DNA from: Hymenolepis diminuta
Lineage: Eukaryota; Platyhelminthes; Cestoda; Cyclophyllidea; Hymenolepididae
Length of the DNA: 64,000 nt
Reading direction: 5' to 3'
NCBI GenBank assembly: GCA_900708905.1
Contig: CAADRB010000023.1
Coordinates: 982,022 to 1,046,021 of the forward strand
A model generated the notes under the pieces. It was not told the DNA's origin, ran no database searches, and was given only the letters and a program-made list of their open reading frames with translations. A program made the position numbers and the translations under genes. Positions 27,001-40,390 of this stretch are shown piece after piece; the first letter of the stretch is position 1, and every line of letters begins with the position of its first letter.

Positions 27001-30000
27001 TAATGACGTCTTTTAATCCGGCTAAGTTTAGCATATTATGACTTTCCATTTGTCTGTTAGTTCTCCACTTGCATTATTTCATTATTTCGAATTATTGCAG
27101 TTTTAAGGTGTTTTGATTTGCAAGGTTTAATATGATTTTAAAATTCCCACATGAAGGAATGAATGGAAATATGTGTTAATTTACCAGACAAAAGAATAAG
27201 TTAAATTCGTGTCGGAGAAAGGAAGGAGAAGTTAGAAGACTTCAATCTCGATAGGTTGAACTAATAGGGTTGAGACATGAAAGTCGTAAGTTAGGCTTAA
27301 GATAATTTATGAAGAGCGTCTAAACTCCCAGTTTTTCTTCTACTAATGTTTACACTTTCGGATTTGTACGTTTTGGAAATTACCGAAATATCATGAGTGA
27401 AGTCCATTTTCATTGTAGAGTATATTCTAAATGTTTCAGTTACCTTAAAAATATATTCAAAAATTTTCCACGAAACAAATAGCGAATGTTCACTGAAACG
27501 TTTCATCACCTTCAAGAAACCAAAAAACTAACTTATTTTCCATTCAGTGATTGTTAAATTTCACACAACTGGGGCTAAATGCCTAATTATTTGAAAGTGA
27601 AGGAAAACGAGGAGGGAAAAATGCGTCCTCGTCTACTGCAACTCATAAAATTTGAACAACATTTAAAAAATGAAATTATTAAATACCAGTTGTTAGATGT
27701 TAAAAGATGTACAACTGGCTTAAATTGATTTATTGATTTGCAAAATTGAAAATAAGTCGAGATCTTGAATATGAAATTCATTTCCATCGTATTTTATGAC
27801 AGTTACAATTGTCCATGTCAATGCAGAACATTTCTAAAAGTTTTAATCATAGGATACCACCTACATCACAGGAAAAAGCAAACCGGTATAATAAGGCATA
27901 AAACGGGGATGTAGCATATAATGTGATCAGGATATCATCTGCCTCACTTCGCTTGAATGATGAAGGCATTTGAGTTGTTAATATTCCCATAAGGAGTATA
28001 GTTCCCTTTGAAATATTCGAATTTTCGCATTCTAAGAACGGAGGTTCAGATTAATGGATAAGATTATGTCTATGATATTTAGAGCTCGTTGGCCAATAGA
28101 TAGCGGTCACCTTGATTTATGAGTGCCTTATTATTGCCAATACAGATCAGTTACCATAGGTTACTTTACATGGAAATTTATTTCCTTTCACATTATTTTG
28201 GGCAGCTTTTCACTCAGGACCCTTAGCTACATTAATGAATAGGAGTCTTCCTCTTTTATGCTAATTTTCAATTTTGTAGTTTTCAAATCCCCCATAACAC
28301 CTTTTTCATGAAGTTGAACCCGAGTTAATTAGAGGGGTAATTAGGTCTGATAAATTACTGATTGTGAGAAATTTCTTAATAGTGACCAGTGTCTCGTGGT
28401 TTAACTCCAACAACAAAATAATATTCATTAGCCGAAAATCCATTGAAAATCATTTGGAAACAATATTCAAAGTTTTCAGGGGTATCCTCTATTGTGTTAG
28501 TTGGTAATAAAATCCTACCCGCATCATTACCGTTTCCCTTTTTTGTCTTTTACTTAGAGCGCGCGATAAGACACACCTTTTATTGCTGCATCGTCTACTT
28601 CAACTCATTCATAGGTTGGTGAGAAATTGTCTTTAATGACTGCAACTGGCAAGTGTGATAAGTATCCCTACTCACGCTGAAAATTTTGGAAGATTTTGCG
28701 TGGCTGCCATTCTTCTAACTTATCACGATCCGCCATAAATTGTTAGATGAATATAAAAAGTTAGCATCAGAGTAAAGTTATTGAGAAGACTCAGAAATAA
28801 GGCATGAAACGAAAGAGAAGTGGAGACTGGTAGCTGGAGAGCTCAGTCGGCTTGGTTAAAAAATTCTTCATTGTGAAGATTGACTAATATAGCCTTTGGC
28901 AATATATCAACACTTCCTGACAAAATACATTGAATGATTTAAGGGTTTAAATTACCTAACACATTGGATAATTAAACTTTCAATTTAGCCTTTAAAATCT
29001 GATTGGATCAATCAATTAAATTGATTTTGATCCTATTTCCTCAATGCTTATCAGGAAACTGGTTGCGGAGTACTCTCTTCCTCCATTCCAAATGCACTTA
29101 TCTATCGATTATCAGAACCCACTGCTACCTACGAATTGATATCTTTTACACATATTGATATATATGAAGACTATTACTACCAGTCTTAATAAATCGAATT
29201 ATTTGAAGTCGCAGAACATTTTCTCCTTCTACTGTACTCGGGCGCCTGAGCCAAACCTAGAACTTAGCATTATATAATTGCTTCCTATATTTTGAATCAA
29301 ATCCAAATCGACTAGATTCTAGTAATCCAATTGAAGCAGTGGCAGACAGTTCGTTAAACCAAATGTAATCGTTTCCCAATTCAGACGCATTTGAGTCATA
29401 ATCATATAACTTGTAGACACTTCTCGTCATGCTTAAGACTGTGATTAAGGGTCACTTAAACCTCTTCACTGTCCTGAGGGGAAAAAAGTCGTTCATTGTA
29501 TAAAGCAGAGCCCGAGGTAAGAAAGGAAGCTATTCATTCCGATTAATTCGTGGGATCTCAAATTCCGAGGTATGTAGTTTTATGTAAAGCCTAGTGAAAG
29601 GAAATTAAGAGAGTTCTTTTCATACTCTTCTGAAAATCAATTGAAATTTATATGAAATCCCTCCTGTTGAGGGATGGGAGTTTGGTTGTTTCGAATAAAG
29701 AATATATTCCAATGAGATTCGAATCTTCAAACCATAACGTATCCGAAATGCTTATTAACATTAGAGACAAAATAATTATTCCTCTTCTACAGTATCAAAT
29801 ATATTTCTTGAAATTCGGAGAATTTTTAATCGTATGTTTATTAAAATATTCTCAATCGAGATAACTTTTTCATAATATAATTTACAAACTTTCTTTCAAT
29901 TTATAGTAATAGAATCAGCAGGTAAACAAATGAATTTGGATATTATAAATATCAACCAAAAACCGCACGTTTAATAATAATACTTTTATTTCCTTATCAT

Positions 30001-32179
30001 GTCCGCCGAAAAAATTGATTCGTATCTTTTAGTATGCCAAAATGATAAGTTATCAACCCTTTAAATCGCCTTCACAAATTTGAGAGTTTTGAGCAAAAGC
30101 CGCAAGTCCAAAATATCTACTCTTCGTTCTATAGACACACCAAATCTAGGGTTTGATAAACGCCTGATTAATTTTCTAGAAGGAAATAGAAGAGGAAACG
30201 TGAATACTCTGTCCATTTCCTTCTGCCCATAATTGGTTTGATGGGAAATGGCTTTCTATGCCTTTGATAATCATGGTTCTGTCATAACCATAACTTCTTA
30301 ATATGTTTGAAATTAAAACATGCCTCACCCAAACGAAAGTTACTCAGTAAATTTCAGTATTTATCCCACACTTTTCCTCTAAATCTGGAAGGATACTCGT
30401 CATTTATCATAAAAATATGCGAAATTTTTAAAAACTAAGAGCGAACAAAGTGCAAAGGGAAGATGGTACACCGATATTATACAGTCTTGTCAACATTTTC
30501 AAATTCGCGGCCATTTAAGTTAAATGAACCCAGAAAAGACGGAATATTTAATAACATGTGAATTGAAAATAATGCACTAGAAGAAATGGCATTTTATTGT
30601 TTCACATAAGTGGGTTGAGTTTTATACATGAAATAAGTTGTTATATTTCTTCTTATTTTGGATTAGTGGCAATATGCTCTGATCACAATAATAAAAATGA
30701 ATGATGGAAAGTAAATTCCAATTTAAACCTTAGAATAATTTAGTGTTTTTTTTTTCAATTTTTAAAAGAAAAACATGTGAGGAATACAATAGTCTGGAGT
30801 TTTATTTGAAATTCAAAATATGTTCAAATTTTCGCCTGCAGTTTCTTAAAATTTTCAGAACTATGATATAACACTCAACACAGCTGATCCGTTAGCTGCA
30901 AAAGTTGGAGAATAACAAATGCTCGTAATTTTTGTATACATCTGCGTCGCCATCTATTAACAAATTTTAATTCAAATCCGAGTATATCAGGTAAATATTA
31001 TCTGTAAAAGTCTGTTATAGTATTTCCAAAAGCACAAATCATCTAGCCTAGTGCAGATTCACTTGATGGTATCAAGTATGGAGGCATAAAATCAATGACA
31101 TTTCGCAAAAATTCCGCCAGAGAAAAATAATATTTAATGACAATATTTATGTATACTACATATTTCCTTGATAATTAACATCATTATAGTTACAATTAAG
31201 ACTGTTTTACTGGTGATTTATCCAACTGATGTTATGAATCAAGTATTCTGACCGAAGTTTAATTCTACATACTTTTTGAAGCCACAGTGTACACCATTGA
31301 CCAATTTTGAATCCGCATAGCTTGAAAGTGGCTAATAGTCACCGCCTCGAGTCTTTTTATGCCTATAGCATGGCTAGAATCCAGTACGTTCGAGGAAACT
31401 AATGACTCACTGTGGGAGCTAGTGTTATGTCCACTTCATCCACTTCTGCTCGTGATCAGGAAAATGGTTTCTATGAGTGTCTAGCTTAATACTTACATTA
31501 CACAAACAGCCTAAGCGATTTCTTAATTCATAATAAGGTTTAATAAATCTTTAAAATTGTCGTATTAAAAAATAATAACCGAATGGGGCTCTGCTGAGTT
31601 AAACAGTTTTGGCTAGTTTTAAAACTTTAAAGATTGGCTTATATGGGAAGAAAAGATCTAATAAGATAGAGATATATCCTTCCATTCTCCATACTCTCAC
31701 TATTTTTTTTCTGCTTTCTTCTGACGTTAGACAACTTAGCATTGGATCGTTAAATATGTGACCACGAAATTACAAGGGAAATCAAACCTCCGTTCATGAA
31801 AATCTGCACAATTTTCCCCGATTGTCTTAAAAATTATTCTCAAATGGAAATGAAACTCTCATGAATCCAGAAGGTATTATGGATAAAGAGATATCCTTAC
31901 TGTTCAGGAAATATATCTTCATATATTAGATTCTTACTTATTTGTTAACTAAAATGCGTAAAGCTACACACCCTTACATCCAATTTGTAATTATAATACA
32001 ACATTTAACTGATTGTCTTTATTAAACTTATGGATATCCCCAAAACAGCTATTAGAAATGGGTAAAAGGTCGAGAATTATAGTGAGCTATTGATTCTTTG
32101 AAATAGATAAGATGCATTAAGCATAGACAGATCAACTCTACAAAATTGAGGGGAGTGTAAAAGGTGCAGTACTGAAGAT

Positions 32180-32389
32180 ATGTCTGTGGCCATTGGTCCC
32201 TGTGTTCCCACCCGGTCACTGATAGACATTCTCATTTCCCAGTTCATCAATTTATCCTCATTCGTTGTAATTAAAGAGCGACCAATCGAACACCGAAACC
32301 ACGGTTACCTTCGTCACCGATGGTTTAATCTAATCTTTGCTCTACAAAGCTCGAATCTGACGGGTCTTTCGAACGGAAACAGGCATTAA
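32180..32389 (+). CDS. Unassigned open frame in a G+C-richer patch
   Basis: 69 codons including VAIGPCVPTRSLIDILISQF and ERPIEHRNHGYLRHRW. Composition differs from the AT-rich flanks. No splice frame or homology could be supported. Confidence 0.14.
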   Translation: MSVAIGPCVPTRSLIDILISQFINLSSFVVIKERPIEHRNHGYLRHRWFNLIFALQSSNLTGLSNGNRH

Positions 32390-35300
32390 GGATATCGACC
32401 AAAAGTAGTAAAAGTCTCCAAAAATATCGAAGAACTTCTGTTTGGATTTCTCCGTCAAAATCTTTTCGAAATAAATTTATTTTAAGTTAATTCAATGCCA
32501 GTTTCACAATCTAAATAAGATGGGTTTATTTTAATACAATTTTACTTTCAAAAGTGTACAACATGTTAATATAATACTTGTTCCATAATTGCATGAACAC
32601 AAAAAACAGAGGCAGCACACTCAGAATCAACATCTACTCATATAAACCGCTTTCTAGATTTCAGAAATAATTTTCCATGAAGCTAAAAATTCTACAATAA
32701 AGCATCTATTATTGCATATGTTTGGTATCCTAGAAATGCTCAAAGGCCAAGGAATTGTCTTCACCAGCAGCTGCTATTCATCTTATGGTATCTCCACGCC
32801 GTGGAGGTGACGTTCCTTTGAAAATTCGTTGCTATTCGCATTCCATACCTCACTGCTGCCTTTGAAGTTTGCTTCCTATTGTGGAACAATTGACAACTAT
32901 AACCTAATGAAAAACACGCAATAACAAAAAGAAAAGCAGATTGTCAGAGAGTCATTAATTTAAACAATAGGAATTCCAAGGCCGTCATTTGGGAATTTGT
33001 GTCCCAATTGCCATTGGAATCAAAGAAAAATTAATATCTATCAACCTACATTCAGTGATTGACATCACCAACCGTTCTGGTTAAGACCATTTAAGAATGC
33101 GAGTATAGAGAATTTATTTATTTCATTACATATTGACATTGAATTCAATTTACAAAATAGATTACCAAATCATCGGATACTCAAATCATACAAAAATTCT
33201 ATAATGTTCCTTCATTAATATCTCGTGCAATCACAGCTTCCATTCAAAATGAGAATCTCTTTTATATGAGTACAAATTATTGCATAAAACTCAATGCAAA
33301 TTCGCGAAATAGCGCCAGATATCCAATACGCAGTTTCAACACCCAGTTTCGGTATTTTTGTGCACTTTTTCCCACTTCTTGCCGACGAAAAAACATTAGG
33401 CCTGAATTTGTAATCCGCGAAGCATATTTTTTGATATTTCAAAAACTCAGGGGAATTGCTCCACACCAGTTTCTGTTCTTCTCAGTCATTCAAACAACAT
33501 TTTGGCAAATCAGTTGTTTATATGATAGGCAAATTTTTTAATAAAACACAATTTACAAAAAACGAAATTACCCAAAAGTGCGACGGAGGATATTGATACA
33601 AAATAATTAGGGCAGTGGTTTAATTTCAGTCCGAATTTCAATCCAAATATTGCCTTTTAAATCCCTCTCTTCATCATCGTTTATTGAATGGATTTGAACT
33701 TCTTTGATAAAGTTGGAAGCCTCTAACTGTCCATACCTTCGAAGGAACCATTGACAAATACTGCTGCTGCCTTTCCGATCTATCTGAAATAAGAGCTGCT
33801 CCAGTTTTTCAATCTAAGTGAAACATAAAAAAACGAACAAATGTTGATAGGCTATGATTTGACACCACAACTGGTTCATTAATGTGTATAAGTCTGAATA
33901 TCTTTGCAAATGCCGAAGGTTTTAACCTCCGAAATTGAATATGTTTCTCTTCCAGTAAAATAGTTTTTCTATTTAATATTTTACCTTTCCTATCTCAATG
34001 GATTCTTGTTTCTTCATTGACTATTAACTCAAACCGATTTATTTATGTTGTCAGCATAAAGGGCAGGATGCAATAAGACTTGATTTCTCACTAAAATATA
34101 AAAGTTAGAACAGCTAAACTATCATCCTGAGAAATAGATGACATAGCATCTGCCAATATGCAAACCAACAAAATCATCACATCCGTTAAAAAAATTTGCG
34201 CTGGTTTTTTTGATTAACTGAGATAAAATGCAAGTCCTTAATTATGAGATTAACAACTAAAATTAAAACATACGGAAAATTCGTGTTCAGTTGTTTAAAT
34301 TTTTAAATTCAAATAAGCTCCAACGGAAAATCGATAAGATAACAAGAACGAGAAAAAGCAACTGCAATTACAGATGTACAAAAAGTTTTTATCCTGTGCC
34401 ACATTTCCAAATCAGTGGCAGTAAAATTTGTATAAACTACACTTTACGATTAACAACGAATCAGGAAAGTATTCAAGCTTATTTCTGGGTTTGATATTTG
34501 ACACCGCGTGTTCATTAATATGTAAATACAGAAGGAAAGGAAAAAAATATGGAAATTGATCGCAAATCAAAATAGATTAGTTACTTGATAAATTAAATGC
34601 GGCTTAATATATTAATATCGGAATGCTTTGTCATGTTCCTAAAGAAGAAACCTTTATATGCATTTTGTAAGAATCTAAATATGAAAGATATGTCAGTAAC
34701 ACATATTGTAGATATTACTCGTGCGACATTGTTTTATTAAATATTCCTTTGATCTGCAATTGCGGTACGTAACTGTCACTTACATTTCTTACGCAATTAC
34801 ACCAGTTACAAATATGAACAGACCAAACCCAAATGTCAGAAAAAGGCACGCAAGTAATGTAGATTGATTACATTGCCCATGCTTTACAACCGTAAATAAA
34901 TTTGTTCGAATAAAAAGGAATCTTTAAAAGACAGATTGTTTCTAGAAAAAAATAGTTTTCTTCTACTAACAGTTAGTCAGTGAGGGATATTACAAGTTGA
35001 CTCCCCAAATCTTTTATATTTTCTCCATTACGCGAGTTGAATTATGTTGAGAGAGTAAGAACGAAAATGTCAAAGGGGAAATATTTTATTAATGAGAGAA
35101 AAATATCTAATATTTTCCCTCGAGGAAAGAACATTAGCATTAATAGTGTCTGCTTTATTTCCCTTATATTTATGTTATTGGTCCATTTGTATATTTCAAG
35201 GTCAAATTGATGCTTGTTTTGTATTTGCCTAACTTGTGCGTTCCTTTTCTCTCTTCTCTGTCCGGAAAACTGGAATATCGGGCTCGTGTCGACCCTAAAA

Positions 35301-35646
35301 AATAGCTTGACATAGTGACTGGAAGTTTTATTTCATTAAATAACGCCGAATCATAAATTGTTTTGCCAATTACTTTTTCATTGAAAAAGTAAAGAAAAGG
35401 ATGTAGAAAAAATAAATTCAATTCTTCAACTCTTCAAATCTTAGGAGTTATCTCAATCCACAATCTTTGAGTTATGGTATGTTTGTCACATAATGAAATA
35501 ATCTTATTATTGATAATAAAGGAAAATGAGCAGCAAATGCTACACAAATAAGCCTTTTTGATAAACCTCGGTAACCCTTTTAGGAGGTTCAAATAGCCTC
35601 TAGCGGAGTTCCCTAGTCTAAATTTGTTCCCGATATTAGCTAGACT

Positions 35647-35913
35647 ATGTCCAACGTAGCAAGAACAAAGAAGGTATTGAATGGAGAGAGTTTATCGCTC
35701 AACTACGGCTCGCTGCCAAAAGTTTGGTCATCAAATACAACTAACACTACGATGCAGGTGTATCAACCGTTGGTTGGGTGGGAAGGCCTCTGCACGTCCA
35801 CGCTTGCTCACTACACGATCAGTTACACACCGCACTTTCCAGAATGTTCTAGCGCACATGAGGTTCCCCAGATCAGCCTTGGTAATGTTGTGAGCTCCAC
35901 AAATGATCATTAA
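35647..35913 (+). CDS. Unassigned G+C-rich open frames
   Basis: Two overlapping plus frames (88 codons from 35647, 70 codons from 35681) stay open over a local G+C-rich island that includes GTTGGGTGGGAAGGCCTC. Neither resembles a family I know. Two frames being open together speaks for compositional chance or an old inserted sequence rather than a real gene. Confidence 0.15.
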   Translation: MSNVARTKKVLNGESLSLNYGSLPKVWSSNTTNTTMQVYQPLVGWEGLCTSTLAHYTISYTPHFPECSSAHEVPQISLGNVVSSTNDH

Positions 35914-37705
35914 TTAATCGTAACTATATATTAGATGTAAAATAAAAGATCAAGAGTAAATTTCTGGAAAAATTTTAAAGCTAACATAATAAAATATACA
36001 AAAATTTGAAATAATCCCCTAAACAGTTAGGCAACTTATAAGTTGGTTCCGTCTCGAGTGTAATCTCAATAAAGATATTTTTTGATAAAACAAAGGCAAA
36101 TAAATAGACATATTTGCCAAAATTTTTACTTGAAGGTTTTTTTTTTAATCGTCAGTCGGACGCGTTAAATCCCATGTTACAAACATATGTTTGATTTCTG
36201 ACCATGATTTTTGTCATTTTCTTCGCTCTTCGCGTACGCCTCACTTCTGAACATGCTACTGCGACTTGCATCTAGACTGAACAATAAAATATTTTGCGTG
36301 GGAAAATTAGGAGTATCTTCCAAATTAAGTCCAAGCCTTATCAATGTTAAGAGCCACTTTGCGAGAATCAAATCTCCCTTCAGGTTCGAAAATTGCATTC
36401 AATTAAGAACTACTAAATGAAATTCGAGGATCTGGCGACGGAAGAAGCTGCATTTATAAGTTTAATTAGAAGGTGATCAGAAATAATGACCCATAAACAG
36501 AAAACTCACCTCGAATTGAGGATGAATTATTGCTTAAAGGAGCTGAGCAACGGGGTGATAGCACGCTGTGTTAGGACTGATGAGGAAATCGTCACTGATC
36601 AGATCGATGAACAGAACACCTCAGATATTTATTATGCCCAAAACTCAGGTTCACTGAGAGAACACCAAGTGAAATAGTCAATGCCTCATATATAGCAATA
36701 TTAGCGGGGTGAATTTAAAAACATACAGGGAATAACTGCTCTCAGATTGCGAGGATTACATGAACAGTTCAACTTCAAGATCACGCTCTCAGATAAGCCA
36801 TAGCAAATTCATGCGAGACATACAGCAAGGAAAATAGCAAACTGCAGAAATTCCTTCTTCAAGTGAGTGAGGAAGAAGCTGATAATCAGAGCTGTTACTA
36901 CTACAGGAGAAATCCCTTTGGTAGATCCTAAAAGAATATAAGAAAGCGTTAATTCTATTGCATATGTTTTGTCATTACAGTATGAAATAAACTTTAAAAC
37001 CCGGAATCCTGTTGTGAATTGACTGATTTGCTTAGTTGTCTATTCAATATGCACAGAAATTTAATTAAAAAAGGCCACGCACTGGTCTTAATTACGGAAA
37101 TAGGTAATCTCAAAAGTAAGTTCAAATAAATTTCGGACGTAATTTAAATATAGAGATAAAACTCCAACCTAACTATTGTGTGAGTTTGCATGTGAATTAA
37201 CTTAGATAAAATAAAATAAAAGATTAATAAGTATTATCAAAGGTTTTATTGTAGCATTTCTGTCGAGTGATAACTAAAAATGTCAAATTGGCAATTAATT
37301 GTAAGAAATAACAGTTTGAAAATTGCACTTAGAGAAGGGGATGTCAATGCAAATAAACTTTCTATGAAATGCTTGGAATCGTGACATTCTATTATTACAC
37401 GACAAAAGTATGATCAAAACTTTACATCGCTTACTTTGACTGTGATAGGTAGCAAATGTCAATGAATCTCCGACAATCAGGAACGACAATATGTCTTCAA
37501 AAGTACCAACACAAGCGGCCCAGGTGTGTGTGGATGGAATTCAACACAGCTGTCAGTCAAAACATGGAGACAACGACGGCCAACCATTACTTATGTCCCG
37601 CTAAGACATTTTTGTTTGAAAGGTTTGCCTAGTTATATGGCCAATTTGTACATAAATTTAGTCAATATCAAATACCCACTAGTCTTGTTATTGATTATGT
37701 AAATG

Positions 37706-37745
37706 AAAGGTGCGTAAGGCATCTGAGGGCACCTTACGCACTTTT
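37706..37745. repeat. Long hairpin beside the mariner fossil
   Basis: GTGCGTAAGG and CCTTACGCAC pair perfectly around a 12-base loop. The stem extends by one G-T and three A-T pairs. It lies about 70 bases beyond the end of the decayed transposase, where a terminal repeat might be, but I found no partner at the other end. Confidence 0.7.
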
Positions 37746-37817
37746 AGAAAAACAGAAATTGAAACTGCTAATGGCTGAAATTTGCTATTTCTTGTAACAA
37801 AATAAGTAAACAAAATA

Positions 37818-38500
37818 TTAACCTAGGTTTTCCTCTATATATCCTCCCTCGGCTTCTATCACCCACTCAATTCCAATCCAAAACCGACTAAATACAGGCT
37901 TTCACCAAATGGTCTTTATTGGTGCCCTTCACTACTCAGCCTATTGCTTCCATCAGAGAGGAGGATTTGGTGTTATGGGGGTGCTTACTAACTTCTCTTT
38001 CAATGACGTTCCGCCTCACACATATTAATCCGAAGGAATAAGGTCTGATGAGAAGTTTGTAAGTGGTTATGAGTTTGGTGTGACATGATGATGAAAATTT
38101 CCAGCTACCCATCCAATCCTGGTTTCGAGAGCTTAGTGGGACGGAACAAAATCTCGTTGGAAGACATAGGGGACCTTCCTCCGTTAGCTACGCTGTCTAT
38201 CCAAGGCGCCTCAACAGCAATAGTTTGAAGAGCTTCAATTTATTTAGGAGTCGTTTTGCACGCGCATTGAACAATCATTTTGAGTTGTTTTTGCCGACAC
38301 AAACTGACCTCACCTATGAACGTATGAGATTTGTACCCGAAGTCTCGATGAACAACATTCCCTATTGTCTGTCTGTTTACTCAGACACTTGAGGATCTTT
38401 GCAAGACGCCTCTCATTGACTTCCCAGGATATTCGTCCAGCATACCATGCACTCTCCCCACAAACTCAGGTGTTCTGAGTGAGTGAATGAATCAGCAGAG
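37818..38500 (-). pseudogene. Decayed mariner-family transposase of a second subfamily
   Basis: Conceptual minus-strand translation shows, in order: RTPEFVGRVHGMLDEYPGKS; TIGNVVHRDFGYKSH; APWIDSVANGGR; HHHVTPNS followed by SSDLIPSD, the region of the last catalytic Asp; RRNVIEREVSKHPHNT; HLVKAC; and IEAEGGYIEEN just before a stop at about 37,818. These blocks are characteristic of mariner transposases of the type common in ants, spiders and other invertebrates. Several in-frame stops and at least three frame changes interrupt them. The blocks span only about 680 bases, against roughly 1 kb for an intact gene, so internal deletion has occurred. I could not recognise terminal repeats. This is an old copy without function. 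Confidence 0.82.
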
Positions 38501-39639
38501 CGTTGACAAAGCTATTTTCTCTCTCGTGGCTGCCAATTCACCTCCATTCTTTTCATTAGCGGCTCCTCTCTAAATTGGCAAACGAAAGATGTGGCAACTT
38601 GTAGAAATCTTGCAATTTTTAAATAGTTGTGTTTCACCTTTATAGACACTACTACAGCCTGTCTTTTCCTTTCATAAGTTATAGTAGTATCACCATGAGA
38701 TCTTCTGATATAAAGAATACATTCAATATTATCCAGTTAGTTTAAATTACAAAAATATTGAGGAATGTCTTATTTAAAAAGTACTCAATTGATATTATCA
38801 GTTCTATTAAATTCTTTCCCTCATTGTCAAGCTCTACATCAACCAGCAATTACAAATTTTGAGATTTAAGTAGAATAACCTTTGTTTTGCTCATTTGCTT
38901 TCTTCCTTGCAATCCCTCTGTGAATTAAAAAATCATTCAAACATTTTGGGTAAAACAGTTGCTTTTAGCCATATCTTAGTCAGATCTTAGCCTTTTCAGT
39001 CGTAGTAATAGTGTTTAGTTAACTGAGGTTTGAGGAAAGTCCTTACCCCATTAACCTTTCATAAAAATATTCATTTTTCGATTCAAATGTTTTGACGCTT
39101 CCTTTTTCGGCTTCTTCCAATCAATTACTTAAGTCCCACATACATTACTTTAGTGGTTTTTAGTCAGTCATTAATTCGTTGTTTAATCAATCATCCATCA
39201 AAGTACCAGTACCAAAATTAATTGACATAATCCTATTAATCTTAAATCAGACACGTCAAATTCAATTGAAGCAGCGGTATCACAAACAACTTAACTAAAT
39301 TTTTGTGGGCCAAATTGTTTACAACATTGAAGGATGAATCTCTATGTGTTTCCAAAGCTTTTATTTGTGTCATCACTGATCACAGAGACATAATTATCTC
39401 AACCTCACAGTGGCATTTGAGACGATTGATCCTAATGTAACCTCAAGCTCCCTGTGATTAACCATCTTGCTTCCTCAAGTGGTTTATTTTAAATATCGGA
39501 ATAAGCTGATTAAATTTTCCTTGAATGAGCGTTGCAAGAGTTCAGCTTCCCTTCGGTGATATCTGGAACCATTTCAACTGTTCATATTATTCTCCTAGGA
39601 GACTATATGATGCCTTTATGCACTCACCAAGAGATACCA

Positions 39640-40095
39640 CACACATAAAGGATGACTCTCTATACGTTTCCAGAATTACTCTTTATTCACATTGTATAAG
39701 ACAATACTTCGGTTTTTCGTCCATGAAGCCCCAGTGATGTCTTTTTGTACCAAAGACGCAAAGCCCCTATCTGTCATGTCTAAACTCACCCATCGATTCC
39801 CCCCTTTCTATAACTTCCTCATTTCACTTAAAAGTACATCTGCGCTCATGTTCTCGTCCATCCTTACCCAAGTGACTCGTATAAAACTGTCTTTGTTTTT
39901 CCATTCAAAACAACTGGCGTTTGCTAGTTTCCGGCTCCTACGCCTCCTCTAACTTACTCTGTTCCTCAGCCCTCTCCCCCCTCTCTCTTACTCGCTTCAA
40001 TCCTCATTGTGGCTCTCTTTAATACATCTTCGTCTTATCAATTCTTGATGTTCTTCTTCACAATTTTTGTTTGCTCTTACTTATATATCGACGAA
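39640..40095 (+). repeat. Pyrimidine-rich repeat R2, copy 1
   Basis: Shared with 48.2 kb are a TTTTTCGTCCATGAAGCC block, CTGTCATGTCTAAAC, CCCAAGTGACT, CTACGC..CCTCCTC and a long C/T-rich tract with CTTACTCGCT. The junction AAGTGACTCGTATAAAACT (39869 onward) is continuous here, so the LTR-like insert seen in the 48 kb copy is absent. A shorter echo of the left edge (GGATGAATCTCTATGTGTTT) lies near 39,330. Not recognised as any named family. Confidence 0.7.
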
Positions 40096-40099
40096 TTGG

Positions 40100-40390
40100 T
40101 GACTGTTATTGCTATTGTTAGGTGTTAGCTACCAACCGTTAATTGTTATTTCAACTCCAATACACACAGGCTTACACACATGCCTGTCAGTTACCCACTC
40201 CGATTCTCTCATCTCCTCTCTTCCTCATCTCTCCCTCTCTCGAATTCTCCTCGTGGTTTTATCAATGCACTTTGGTCTACGCAACTCTTTATGTTTTACT
40301 TTTGAAACTATAATTTATTGTTATTAGCTGCCAGCCATTAGTTGCTGTTATAAACTTTAAAAACACTTACAAAGCTTAGTATGGGAAAAT
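40100..40390 (+). repeat. Pyrimidine-rich repeat R2, copy 2 (right part)
   Basis: Starts about where copy 1 fades. It has ACACACATGCCTGTCAG, CTCTTCCTCATCTCTC, a TCGAATTCTCCTCGTGG block, a CACTTTGGTCTACGCAACTC block and TTAGCTGCCAGCCATTAG. The same order occurs at 48.7-48.9 kb and, inverted, at 7.5-7.7 kb. It lacks the left half of the family. Confidence 0.68.

Larger units (their letters stand above)
24042..37705. other. Long gene-free stretch
   Basis: About 13.7 kb with no recognisable exon chain, RNA gene or transposon. Only the unassigned G+C-richer frames at 32.2 and 35.6 kb stand out. A frame at 36486-36677 plus (VIARCVRTDEEIVTDQIDEQ) has no recognised family. Confidence 0.5.

Noticed and set aside
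28828..28860. Another SINE head (GAGCTCAGTCGGCTTGG)
   Set aside because: Resembles only the A-box-like part; no box B or shared body follows.
33215..33541. Overlapping long frames on both strands
   Set aside because: Two opposite frames open over the same bases, with no domain or splice support; more likely a shadow effect.
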